Made by a program: the position numbers and the translations under genes. From Perkinsus olseni (lineage: Eukaryota > Perkinsozoa > Perkinsida > Perkinsidae): a stretch of DNA of 23,232 bases. This document shows positions 9,801 to 16,626 of this stretch, piece by piece. Position 1 is the first letter of the stretch. The number at the start of each line of letters is the position of its first letter. Location of the stretch: contig JABANP010000676.1 in the NCBI GenBank assembly GCA_013115135.1, positions 1 through 23,232 on the forward strand, written 5' to 3'. The notes beneath the pieces are model-generated. The model ran no database searches and was not told the origin of the DNA. It saw only the letters and a list, made by a program, of their open reading frames with translations.

Positions 9801-10918
9801 TGCCATCCTTAGACCCTGTCGACCACTCCGCTGCTCGCCAAGTCTACCAAGGCCTACCTACGATCGTGTCTGCTCTTTCGCCTGACATCTTGACTGATAT
9901 TCAGAATGTCAAGGTCTCCCGTTGGCAGCAGTACCGTCAAGTTTGGTTAGACTTCCGTGAGCGTGTGCGGTCAACGATGGCGACTAGATCTCCGCCGTTG
10001 AGTCTTCTGCCGGGCGATATGGTTTACGTCTGGGGTCATCCCAGATCTAAGCTGTCTTTCAGGTGGAACGGCCCCTTCGAGGTAATATCCGTGTCTCCGG
10101 GCAGCACTGTCCTCACCGTTCTCGACGAGCACGGCACGGAGCTTCTTTGTGCGAGGGACAACTGTAAGGCTGCTCCTGCGGAAGGCTCCTCATCGACCTG
10201 TCATGACCCTGTTCCTGCGGAAGGCTCCTCATCGACCTGTCATGACCCTGTTCCTGCGGAAGGCTCCCCATCGACTTGTCGTGACCCTTCTCCTGCGGAA
10301 GGCTCCCCATCGACTTGTCGTGACCCTCCTCCTGCGGAAGGCTCCCCATCGACTTGTGACCCTGCTCCTGCGGAACGCTCCCCATCGACTCGTGACCCTG
10401 CTCCTGCGGAAGGCTCCCCATCGACTTGTGACCCTACTCCTACGGAAGGCTCCCCATCGAGCTGTCATGACCCTGTTCCTGCGGAAGACTCCTCATCGAC
10501 TTGTCGTGACCCTCCTCCGGCGGAAGACTCCTCATCGGCTCCTCGTGAGCATCTAGCACCTTCGGCGCCTCGTGTGCTCCGTTCGCCTGATCTCGGGAGT
10601 CTCCATGTCGGCATGGACGTCGTTGCCTTCTTCGTGCCGGAGGATGACGCCTTCGGGACTGACCAGCAGGATGGTGGTCGATGGTACTTTGGTCGTTTGC
10701 TCAGCTTGGACGAGGAGATCCCTATGATCGTCATCGCTCCCTACTGCAGAAGGTCCGATGGTCTACCGGTGTGTGATGGCGAAGAGTACTTGGCCGCGGA
10801 CTCCTATCTCGATCACGATTCTCCGACGGTGATTGATCTTCGCTCTTCCTTCGCGGTGGTACGTCGGATCACTAGGGCTACTCTGAGGATGCTCGCGGCT
10901 GAGGACGATGGTGAGTGA
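3713..10918 (+). CDS. Gag-Pol polyprotein of LTR retrotransposon (2401 aa)
   Basis: One uninterrupted frame encodes all retrotransposition proteins. Residues 1-32 come from the LTR. About 33-370 are Pro/Ser-rich and low complexity. About 376-445 are Arg/Ser-rich like an SR domain, followed by a cysteine cluster at 459-467. About 470-675 form a Gag capsid-like helical region, then a 5 x 10-residue LPGG repeat (681-730). Nucleocapsid-type CX2CX4HX4C knuckles are at 801-814 and 848-861, with a third Cys/His cluster between them. Aspartic protease: DTGA at 920. Reverse transcriptase: first catalytic Asp near 1229 and YVDD at 1339-1342. RNase H: D1505, E1546, D1579, D1634. Integrase: zinc site H1802, H1806, C1836, C1839 and catalytic D1870, D1936, E1971 (34 residues between the last two). 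A GPF-type SH3-like domain lies at about 2100-2145. A Pro-Ala-Glu repeat tail (2155-2275) is followed by an unassigned C-terminal domain (about 2290-2401). Gag and Pol share one frame with no stop or frameshift, so Pol would be made at the same level as Gag unless processing intervenes. The ATG at 3713 is the only plausible start seen, and it opens inside the LTR. Confidence 0.95.
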   Translation: MSSELSQVELGRQRPQRSCVGRGIERFADSSHSTGMRQPSNSVDQNPTSLAADIPNDPSADPSRSAEDPPPLRQDGDGIPPSPSHDGDASSASSRRDGGARSSSQGGDDDQHLGSSSYNSVFVSPPPVDAWMPSPDDAIHETIHINDNVQHPRQPPPPPQRQTQLSGVQPTFLASTSGQHQPPLQPPQGLLSSHQLFLPTPLPRSWHGSSIGAFPPDNSPTPTSPAGVLSAGGDTSSIPVRQPHQDSNLYHSPQGGPHRPNANAVPSGPVMVGHPALTPTAGFAGLTTFYPPLAAPSPNIYGYQRPLYHVGLTGTPPVVPDPVSTFPSTPSFGVDHRSSLHLPPSHPSFSAPGLDVSAVNIPPVNVPAKPTDAEMDRSETRKRSPPHRSHRRHRTRRSRSLSSSLSDSGSSVCRTLSSSSAPSSESESDRSSRHHRHRKRRGHIGTSGRQRRVDVNGWCCGCRKSKCRQKISLSDLNTLHNIAKKRKDADKFLGHKDRRSGATWVAIIKRTMKGYPDAAAYLWAELNCDDSVWRDITAGREAPAMCHGDYSDHLASLFRRVNSLYNNEEVRLRAEDLLHNLQQGPQEDVAALLDRAESIRLELANLGSEPTDRDMKRKIFDALHSERLRDRIDDYLTNDRVSLRRFMRKLLEQDSRQRHRDHRHNAKHSAQLNVTTTSSPLPGGATTSTTLPGGTTTSSFLPGGTTTSSFLPGGTTTSPSLPGGATTSTLATYPGSVAAAAWPQQALMVQPAATHAQQPRKGASSTAMYLDPSAVRPPISGDGSAADSKHFTIEFVRKFRCQRCLVHDHSTSKCAADKMFMAHLRCDQCGLHHDVPPNKVLHCAKAICHRCSAAGHLCRACPAPKPLRGRPPVQPQPGTAQVNCVASASTASSSLITIDFKISADDERLSPTVLCPALLDTGAEAFFLRSDELSSWRTAGLHFPILPDSTKVKVANGTSVPTLGRTPPLRVTFVSGTTISASFLILDDLTHRAIVPTAALRQAGGARWVVGETPSEDRIFIGDAQVQQHSDTTASPGSVTCLRMVVAKNPPTLTQEHAVKFSVLQEDSEHLHPVVESIDRDDPVTDDRRLLRVSYRPDASAPAGRPYVDIPWCDNDCRPAWNYHRAYARDKAIFSRLTSQQQQLYRQAVNDLVAAGFAEIVDDPKQCGYYINGLPVFRPDKATHPCRVCLDARELNRYLANISSKGVGPGSLWFFLIAIRNCKFFRAADLQTAFLRVGLHDSDSFFIGCVAASTTIRFRRLPFGLSCSGFGLESVLEDLQNRWCRFLASLSSPRGSPFSRISPMTSSTKPKPSPVMLNTQPMCSLPDVLIKEGLDLVIYVDDLANRGEHPADVHHRSVFCYSKLDDSGLPVHEVKTFDNIHPAPSLDPANVKGLLGYRYDPGSDSLSLSIKLEATYSPQSCTRRLLVGAVNSFYDPLNLFMEFAAVGRGLARLASQPADAKIPPWDVPLDPTLIERLNKWISHIPRDLWVPRFAGLHLGVYAFTDASYDGFCCDIRAAESPFSRLCGRFGLFSLDCVHKHSIVQKELSGLYCTIILLDRLLDVATVHGPLPPTCDVFTDSLIAIHRLRSIANDSKLGIFERRRLRRVREFVDRAQKLGIDTHIRHIAGVYNPADPSTRPFRDPVELLPLSPDQIGIGVSSSLASDLTYPRLSRPAQNVSDDDLFFDPIPLIDGSDSDVSCEINVMTTASNVNTDTHFVSVDELQADQESCDVIRLIKEKLASCAEDTTRQRLSNWYRINDDSLVVRILGATISDEDSPVVERTEQVLIGAEPLKHKLVEKAHDAFHRGKGGTFRLLSTRYYWKRMRAYVRRFVNRCEACAKAKGDRIARCSLSSVPWCGGVGPLRVLMIDYSGPYDGAFSGGQDPSVDRYAVTVVCVATRYCRGVTVPDKSCATLLPKLTALFDSTDWPSLILASDSTFRGHQWVHFCASNNILYKELPANAPFLLGSGERPHKEVNGYMRVIFGKLGLGTPALSWVRHYFHGLRAWNLLPLPGSDIAPHDLVYLSRGRVPSLDPVDHSAARQVYQGLPTIVSALSPDILTDIQNVKVSRWQQYRQVWLDFRERVRSTMATRSPPLSLLPGDMVYVWGHPRSKLSFRWNGPFEVISVSPGSTVLTVLDEHGTELLCARDNCKAAPAEGSSSTCHDPVPAEGSSSTCHDPVPAEGSPSTCRDPSPAEGSPSTCRDPPPAEGSPSTCDPAPAERSPSTRDPAPAEGSPSTCDPTPTEGSPSSCHDPVPAEDSSSTCRDPPPAEDSSSAPREHLAPSAPRVLRSPDLGSLHVGMDVVAFFVPEDDAFGTDQQDGGRWYFGRLLSLDEEIPMIVIAPYCRRSDGLPVCDGEEYLAADSYLDHDSPTVIDLRSSFAVVRRITRATLRMLAAEDDGE
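5753..5902 (+). repeat. In-frame 30-bp tandem repeat in Gag (LPGG)
   Basis: Five units of 30 bp encode LPGG(A/T)TTS followed by two variable residues. The repeat links the capsid-like region and the zinc knuckles. Units two to four are nearly identical at the DNA level, showing recent expansion by slippage. Confidence 0.9.
10175..10537 (+). repeat. In-frame 36/39-bp tandem repeat in Pol tail (PAEGS)
   Basis: Nine full units and one partial unit of 12 or 13 codons follow the pattern PAEGS(S/P)STC(H/R)DP. Length differences are exactly one codon, so frame is preserved. The tail lies between the integrase SH3-like domain and the last, unassigned domain and is probably a flexible linker. Confidence 0.9.
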
Positions 10919-10984
10919 CTTATATATTCATTTCATTATTGATGTTCGTGCGATGGTCTGTATATCTCTACTGCCCCCCCCCAG
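10919..10984. other. Pre-LTR region with poly-C tract, no purine tract
   Basis: The 66 bp between the polyprotein stop and the 3' LTR is where LTR elements normally keep a polypurine tract next to the LTR. Here the sequence is AT- and pyrimidine-rich and ends in nine C residues (10974-10982) followed by AG. No plus-strand purine run is present. Confidence 0.8.
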
Positions 10985-11192
10985 TGTGAGCAGTTTTGGT
11001 CATCGCTCGCCCTTTAATTCACCTGCTCAGTAACGATAAGATATGCTTGAGTAGTTGCTACTATTAAACTAGATTAAGATCCGATATTCTTTGCTCTATG
11101 TCCTCCGAATTGAGTCAAGTGGAATTGGGAAGACAGCGCCCTCAGCGATCTTGCGTAGGTCGAGGTATTGAGCGCTTCGCTGATTCCTCACA
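10985..11192 (+). repeat. 3' LTR (208 bp)
   Basis: Identical to the 5' LTR (3600-3807), with the same TGTGAG...CTCACA ends. It is followed at once by CAAC, the right target-site duplication. It also carries the polyprotein ATG (11098), so transcripts starting here could read an LTR-encoded N-terminus into the flank. Confidence 0.97.
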
Positions 11193-11355
11193 CAACCCGG
11201 GAAAGCGGAGCGAATATCACACGTTCTTGCATCATTTTTATCGGCGCATCTATGATGGCGCACGCCTCATATCCAACCGTTTCGGATATCCGGCACTGAT
11301 GGATCTACGATTAAGTGAACTTCGAATTGGATCTAACTCCGATTTAGAGTCTTGA
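11098..11355 (+). other. LTR-initiated read-out ORF (85 aa)
   Basis: The ATG and first ~32 codons are those of the retrotransposon polyprotein, copied in the 3' LTR. The frame then continues about 53 codons into the unique flank and stops at 11353-11355. The flank part resembles no family I know. It is probably a by-product of the start codon lying in the LTR, not a host gene. Confidence 0.4.
11193..11196. repeat. Target-site duplication (right), CAAC
   Basis: CAAC directly after the 3' LTR, matching 3596-3599. Removing the element and one copy gives the inferred empty site, ...GTGGCAAC joined to CCGGGAAAG.... Confidence 0.8.
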
Positions 11356-11473
11356 ATCTTCGGATTCTATCGTCTGCATCTGGTCGTTGATTGACTATCG
11401 TGAGTCATCACTGACTATCTGCTTATCCTAGTAATTGTATCAGACTTATCTTGTCGCGCTGAGAATAGTCGGG

Positions 11474-11749
11474 ATGGTTGTGACTAGATCTAATAAGATT
11501 GGTGATTCAGAGTCTATCGCGTCTAACGCATCTAACGCGTCTAGAATCCCTAGACCTAAGACTAAGGCCAAGGCCAAGTCTAAGTCATCGACTTCGTATC
11601 TTTAAGATGAATCGGATGATGTTCCTTCTGTTGATAGCAGGTATCCTCCTCCCATCGTCACCGCCACTCCCCCGACTCCATTCTCACACAGCGCATTTTT
11701 GATTTCCTGGGCGAGCGCTAAACCAAAACGTCCCGGAAGAAGTTGGTGA
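11474..11749 (+). pseudogene. Decayed gag-like ORF fragment
   Basis: An ATG at 11474 opens MVVTRS..., followed by Ser/Asn- then Lys/Pro-rich sequence. An in-frame TAA lies at 11603-11605, after which the same frame continues (DESDDVPSVDSRYPPP...) to a TGA at 11747-11749. MV-x-TRS starts are common in Gag proteins of Ty3/gypsy-type elements, and the basic and proline-rich composition fits. No capsid, zinc knuckle or LTR can be seen around it. It may be the 5' scrap of an older element or only a chance frame. Confidence 0.35.
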
Positions 11750-11760
11750 TTGGTGTTGGC

Positions 11761-11861
11761 CGGAATATGCTTACCGGCGCCCGGAAAATGCTTCCGGCGC
11801 CCGAAAATTTCTTCGCGCGCCCCAAAAATACTTTCAATGCCCATAAACTACTTTCGAATAC
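11761..11861. repeat. Degenerate 20-bp tandem repeat
   Basis: Five consecutive units of 20-21 bp begin CCGGAA(A/T)ATGCTT or a diverged form and end in GGCGC or similar. They start at 11761, 11781, 11801, 11821 and 11841. Divergence increases from left to right; the first two differ at only a few bases. Confidence 0.65.
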
Positions 11862-12344
11862 CCATGGCGCCTAAGGCGCCGCTGAGGAGGTTTAACCTCT
11901 CTAGATCACGTCCCTTTCCTCTGCAGAACAATGGGTCAATTATTGGCCGTCAATGGGAATGGCATCTAGTTCAGTCACCCTGTCATTCGTGTACAAGTTG
12001 CCCGGCCGGCGATTGCATTTCCTCGTGCTGCACGAGGAAATAATGCACGACGTGCATTTCCTGAATCAATCATGCTTGCGCCTGACCTTTTTGTTCGGCG
12101 TACAACCATTATACACCGTCGCGCCCCAAATCTGACTCACTTATGCCCCTAAAAATCTCGCCCCTACCCCAGCTCCTCAACGTGGCGTGGGGGTATCTGG
12201 TCTTCGCTTCAGTATCAAGCTCAGCATCGTCCTACTTCCTCCATCCCCTACGAGGAGACGGACTACGCTGAGGTCGTGGGAAGTCGTACTCGGTAGTAGT
12301 GCGATTCTGGTATCCGGACTGTTAATGCAGTACTTGTGTTCGTT
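11862..12344. other. Unassigned spacer before satellite 1
   Basis: Apart from the two hairpins near 12017-12058, I recognise nothing here. Open frames are short and none resembles a known family. The satellite begins abruptly at about 12345. Confidence 0.5.
12017..12058. repeat. Two adjacent perfect hairpins
   Basis: Positions 12017-12041 form a 12-bp perfect inverted repeat around a single T (ATTTCCTCGTGC / GCACGAGGAAAT). Positions 12042-12058 form an 8-bp perfect inverted repeat around a single A (AATGCACG / CGTGCATT). Neither is followed by a T-run as in a bacterial terminator. Confidence 0.8.
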
Positions 12345-15300
12345 ACGTTTAGCAGAGAACAGTAGCGCAACCAATGCGGCTGGTGACCTTAACTCTCCCT
12401 CCCTCCAGTGGCAGTACCGGGGATCAGCCCGTATGACCTCCAAGTGTCGTGGAAAACGTACCGACTTCACTTGAGGAGGTTCATGTTCGTAGTTGCATTG
12501 ACATAGCGGGTGCAGTCCCCTGTATCGCCGTAGTGCCCTGTGGGAGCGTATATTGTGAGAAGACGAGACGTTAAGCAGAGAACAGTAGCGCTACCAATGC
12601 GGCTGGTGACCTTAACTCTCCCTCCCTCCAGTGGCAGTACCGGGGATCAGCCCGTATGACCTCCAAGTGTCGTGGAAAACATACCGACTTCACTTGAGGA
12701 GGTTCATGTTCGTAGTTGCATTGACATAGCGGGTGCAGTCCCCTGTATCGCCGTAGTGCCCTGTGGGAGCGTATATTGTGAGAAGACGAGACGTTTAGCA
12801 GAGAACAGTAGCGCAACCAATGCGGCTGGTGACCTTAACTCTCCCTCCCTCCAGTGGCAGTACCGGGGATCAGCCCGTATGACCTCCAAGTGTCGTGGAA
12901 AACGTACCGACTTCACTTGAGGAGGTTCATGTTCGTAGTTGCATTGACATAGCGGGTGCAGTCCCCTGTATCGCCGTAGTGCCCTGTGGGAGCGTATATT
13001 GTGAGAAGACGAGACGTTTAGCAGAGAACAGTAGCGCTACCAATGCGGCTGGTGACCTTAACTCTCCCTCCCTCCAGTGGCAGTACCGGGGATCAGCCCG
13101 TATGACCTCCAAGTGTCGTGGAAAACGTACCGACTTCACTTGAGGAGGTTCATGTTCGTAGTTGCATTGACATAGCGGGTGCAGTCCCCTGTATCGCCGT
13201 AGTGCCCTGTGGGAGCGTATATTGTGAGAAGACGAGACGTTTAGCAGAGAACAGTAGCGCTACCAATGCGGCTGGTGACCTTAACTCTCCCTCCCTCCAG
13301 TGGCAGTACCGGGGATCAGCCCGTATGACCTCCAAGTGTCGTGGAAAACGTACCGACTTCACTTGAGGAGGTTCGTGTTCGTAGTTGCATTGACATAGCG
13401 GGTGCAGTCCCCTGTATCGCCGTAGTGCCCTGTGGGAGCGTATATTGTGAGAAGACGAGACGTTTAGCAGAGAACAGTAGCGCAACCAATGCGGCTGGCG
13501 ACCTTAACTCTCCCTCCCTCCAGTGGCAGTACCGGGGATCAGCCCGTATGACCTCCAAGTGTCGTGGAAAACATACCGACTTCACTTGAGGAGGTTCATG
13601 TTCGTAGTTGCATTGACATAGCGGGTGCAGTCCCCTGTATCGCCGTAGTGCCCTGTGGGAGCGTATATTGTGAGAAGACGAGACGTTTAGCAGAGAACAG
13701 TAGCGCTACCAATGCGGCTGGTGACCTTAACTCTCCCTCCCTCCAGTGGCAGTACCGGGGATCAGCCCGTATGACCTCCAAGTGTCGTGGAAAACGTACC
13801 GACTTCACTTGAGGAGGTTCATGTTCGTAGTTGCATTGACATAGCGGGTGCAGTCCCCTGTATCGCCGTAGTGCCCTGTGGGAGCGTATATTGTGAGAAG
13901 ACGAGACGTTTAGCAGAGAACAGTAGCGCTACCAATGCGGCTGGTGACTTTAACTCGCCCTCTGTCCAGTGGCAGTACCGGGGATCAGCCCGTATGACCT
14001 CCAAGTGTCGTGGAAAACGTACCGACTTCACTTGAGGAGGCTCATGTTCGTAGTTGCATTGACATAGCGGGTGCAGTTCCCTGTATCGCCGTAGTGCCCT
14101 CTGGGAGCGTATATTGTGAGAAGGCGAGACGCTTAGCATAGAACAGTAGCGCAACCAATGCGGCTGGTGACTTTAACTCTCCCTCCCTCCAGTGGCAGTA
14201 CCGGGGATCAGCCCGTATGACCTCCAAGTGTCGTGGAAAACATACCGACTTCACTTGAGGAGGTTCATGTTCGTAGTTGCATTGACATAGCGGGTGCAGT
14301 CCCCTGTATCGCCGTAGTGCCCTGTGGGAGCGTATATTGTGAGAAGACGAGACGTTTAGCAGAGAACAGTAGCGCTACCAATGCGGCTGGTGACCTTAAC
14401 TCTCCCTCCCTCCAGTGGCAGTACCGGGGATCAGCCCGTATGACCTCCAAGTGTCGTGGAAAACGTACCGACTTCACTTGAGGAGGTTCATGTTCGTAGT
14501 TGCATTGACATAGCGGGTGCAGTCCCCTGTATCGCCGTAGTGCCCTGTGGGAGCGTATATTGTGAGAAGACGAGACGTTTAGCAGAGAACAGTAGCGCTA
14601 CCAATGCGGCTGGTGACTTTAACTCTCCCTCCCTCCAGTGGCAGTACCGGGGATCAGCCCGTATGACCTCCAAGTGTCGTGGAAAACGTACCGACTTCAC
14701 TTGAGGAGGCTCATGTTCGTAGTTGCATTGACATAGCGGGTGCAGTCCCCTGTATCGCCGTAGTGCCCTGTGGGAGCGTATATTGTGAGAAGACGAGACG
14801 TTTAGCAGAGAACAGTAGCGCTACCAATGCGGCTGGTGACTTTAACTCTCCCTCCCTCCAGTGGCAGTACCGGGGATCAGCCCGTATGACCTCCAAGTGT
14901 CGTGGAAAACGTACCGACTTCACTTGAGGAGGCTCATGTTCGTAGTTGCATTGACATAGCGGGTGCAGTCCCCTGTATCGCCGTAGTGCCCTGTGGGAGC
15001 GTAGATTGTGAGAAGGCGAGACGCTTAGCAGAGAACAGTAGCGCTACCAATGCGGCTGGTGACCTTAACTCTCCCTCCCTCCAGTGGCAGTACCGGGGAT
15101 CAGCCCGTATGACCTCCAAGTGTCGTGGAAAACATACCGACTTCACTTGAGGAGGTTCATGTTCGTAGTTGCATTGACATAGCGGGTGCAGTCCCCTGTA
15201 TCGCCGTAGTGCCCTGTGGGAGCGTAGATTGTGAGAAGACGAGACGTTTAGCAGAGAACAGTAGCGCTACCAATGCGGCTGGTGACCTTAACTCTCCCTC

Positions 15301-15839
15301 CCTCCAGTGGCAGTACCGGGGATCAGCCCGTATGACCTCCAAGTGTCGTGGAAAACATACCGACTTCACTTGAGGAGGCTCATGTTCGTAGTTGCATTGA
15401 CATAGCGGGTGCAGTCCCCTGTATCGCCGTAGTGCCCTGTGGGAGCGTAGATTGTGAGAAGACGAGACGTTTAGCAGAGAACAGTAGCGCTACCAATGCG
15501 GCTGGTGACCTTAACTCTCCCTCCCTCCAGTGGCAGTACCGGGGATCAGCCCGTATGACCTCCAAGTGTCGTGGAAAACGTACCGACTTCACTTGAGGAG
15601 GTTCATGTTCGTAGTTGCATTGACATAGCGGGTGCAGTCCCCTGTATCGCCGTAGTGCCCTGTGGGAGCGTAGATTGTGAGAAGACGAGACGTTTAGCAG
15701 AGAACAGTAGCGCTACCAATGCGGCTGGTGACCTTAACTCTCCCTCCCTCCAGTGGCAGTACCGGGGATCAGCCCGTATGACCTCCAAGTGTCGTGGAAA
15801 ACGTACCGACTTCACTTGAGGAGGTTCATGTTCGTAGTT
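12345..15839. repeat. Satellite 1: 223-bp tandem array, ~15.7 copies
   Basis: The unit is exactly 223 bp, seen at 12345, 12568, 12791 and so on, with the last partial copy starting at 15690. Copies differ by only a few substitutions. Diagnostic sites are GCGC(A/T)ACC, AAAC(A/G)TACC, GACC/GACT before TTAACTC, and GCGTA(T/G)ATTG. In the middle of the array the first two markers change with a period of three units. The last copies share GCGTAGATTG, a sign of local homogenisation. 223 is not a multiple of three and each frame closes in every unit, so it is not a protein repeat. No family recognised. Confidence 0.97.
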
Positions 15840-16576
15840 CACGTTGCACTTGTAAGTCCTATCTCCTATGCTTTGACCTAAATCCCTGACACTCTGGTCA
15901 TATTCGGTGGTGCACAACCACCACGGCATTATCTCTGTGCCGTGTTGCCAGGAATATTACTTCGTGCTTGCGCGTAGCACTCGTTCTCGACCCTCACGTC
16001 AGTGAACTTAGTGGAAAGTGCGTTGCACTTGTAAGTCCTATCTCCTATGCTTTGACCTAAATCCCTGACACTCTGGTCATATTCGGTGGTGCACAACCAC
16101 CACGGCATTATCTCTGTGTCGTGTTGCTAGGAATATTACTTTGTGCTTCTTTGACCTAAATTCCTGACGGTCTGATCGTATTAGGTGGTGCCCAACCACC
16201 ACGGCATTATCTCTGTGTCGTGTTGCTAGGAATATTACTTCGTGCTTGCGCGTAGCACTCGTTATCGACCCTCACGTCAGTGAACTTAGTGGATAGTGCG
16301 TTGCACTTGTAAGTCCTATCTCCTATGCTTTGACCTAAATCCCTGACACTCTGGTCATATTCGGTGGTGCACAACCACCACGGCATTATCTGTGTGTCGT
16401 GTTGCTAGGAATATTACTTTGTGCTTCTTTGACCTAAATTCCTGACGGTCTGATCGTATTAGGTGGTGCCCAACCACCACGGCATTATCTCTGTGTCGTG
16501 TTGCTAGGAATATTACTTCGTGCTTGCGCGTAGCACTCGTTATCGACCCTCACGTCAGTGAACTTAGTGGATAGTG

Positions 16577-16626
16577 CGTTGCACTTGTAAGTCCTATCTC
16601 CTATGCTTTGACCTAAATGGAAAGTG
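16577..16626. repeat. 50-bp truncated monomer in satellite 2
   Basis: CGTTGCACTTGTAAG... starts at 16577 and again at 16627, only 50 bp later. The first copy is cut after GACCTAAATGG and rejoined to the end of a monomer (AAAGTGCG). This junction coincides with the left limit of the 4235-bp higher-order repeat. Confidence 0.85.

Larger units (their letters stand above)
3600..11192 (+). mobile_element. Full-length LTR retrotransposon, BEL/Pao-like, 7593 bp
   Basis: The element is bounded by two identical 208-bp LTRs and a CAAC target-site duplication, and contains one complete polyprotein frame (3713-10918). Domain order is Gag, aspartic protease, reverse transcriptase, RNase H, integrase. The RT has a YVDDL catalytic box. 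The sequence between RT and RNase H (LLGYRYDP..., then FYDPLNL) and the RNase H end NPADPSTRP resemble BEL/Pao elements. The GPF-type motif after the integrase is more familiar from Ty3/gypsy, so the placement is likely but not certain. Identical LTRs and an intact frame indicate recent insertion. There is no envelope-like gene. I see no ordinary TGG-type tRNA primer site after the 5' LTR and no purine-rich tract before the 3' LTR. Confidence 0.95.

Noticed and set aside
10113..10556. Repeat-containing frames on both strands over the Pol tail
   Set aside because: They are the other frames of the 36/39-bp PAEGS repeat. The polyprotein frame continues into a further domain, and these do not.
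12017..12058. Rho-independent terminator
   Set aside because: The hairpins lack a following T-run and the DNA is eukaryotic.
12672..15819. Series of 82-aa plus-strand and 70-aa minus-strand open frames, almost identical in each unit
   Set aside because: They follow the 223-bp satellite period, start at non-ATG codons, close in every unit, and 223 is not a multiple of three. They are shadows of the repeat.
15603..15929. 108-aa minus-strand frame across the satellite junction
   Set aside because: Chance frame formed by joining the two satellites; no start context or family resemblance.
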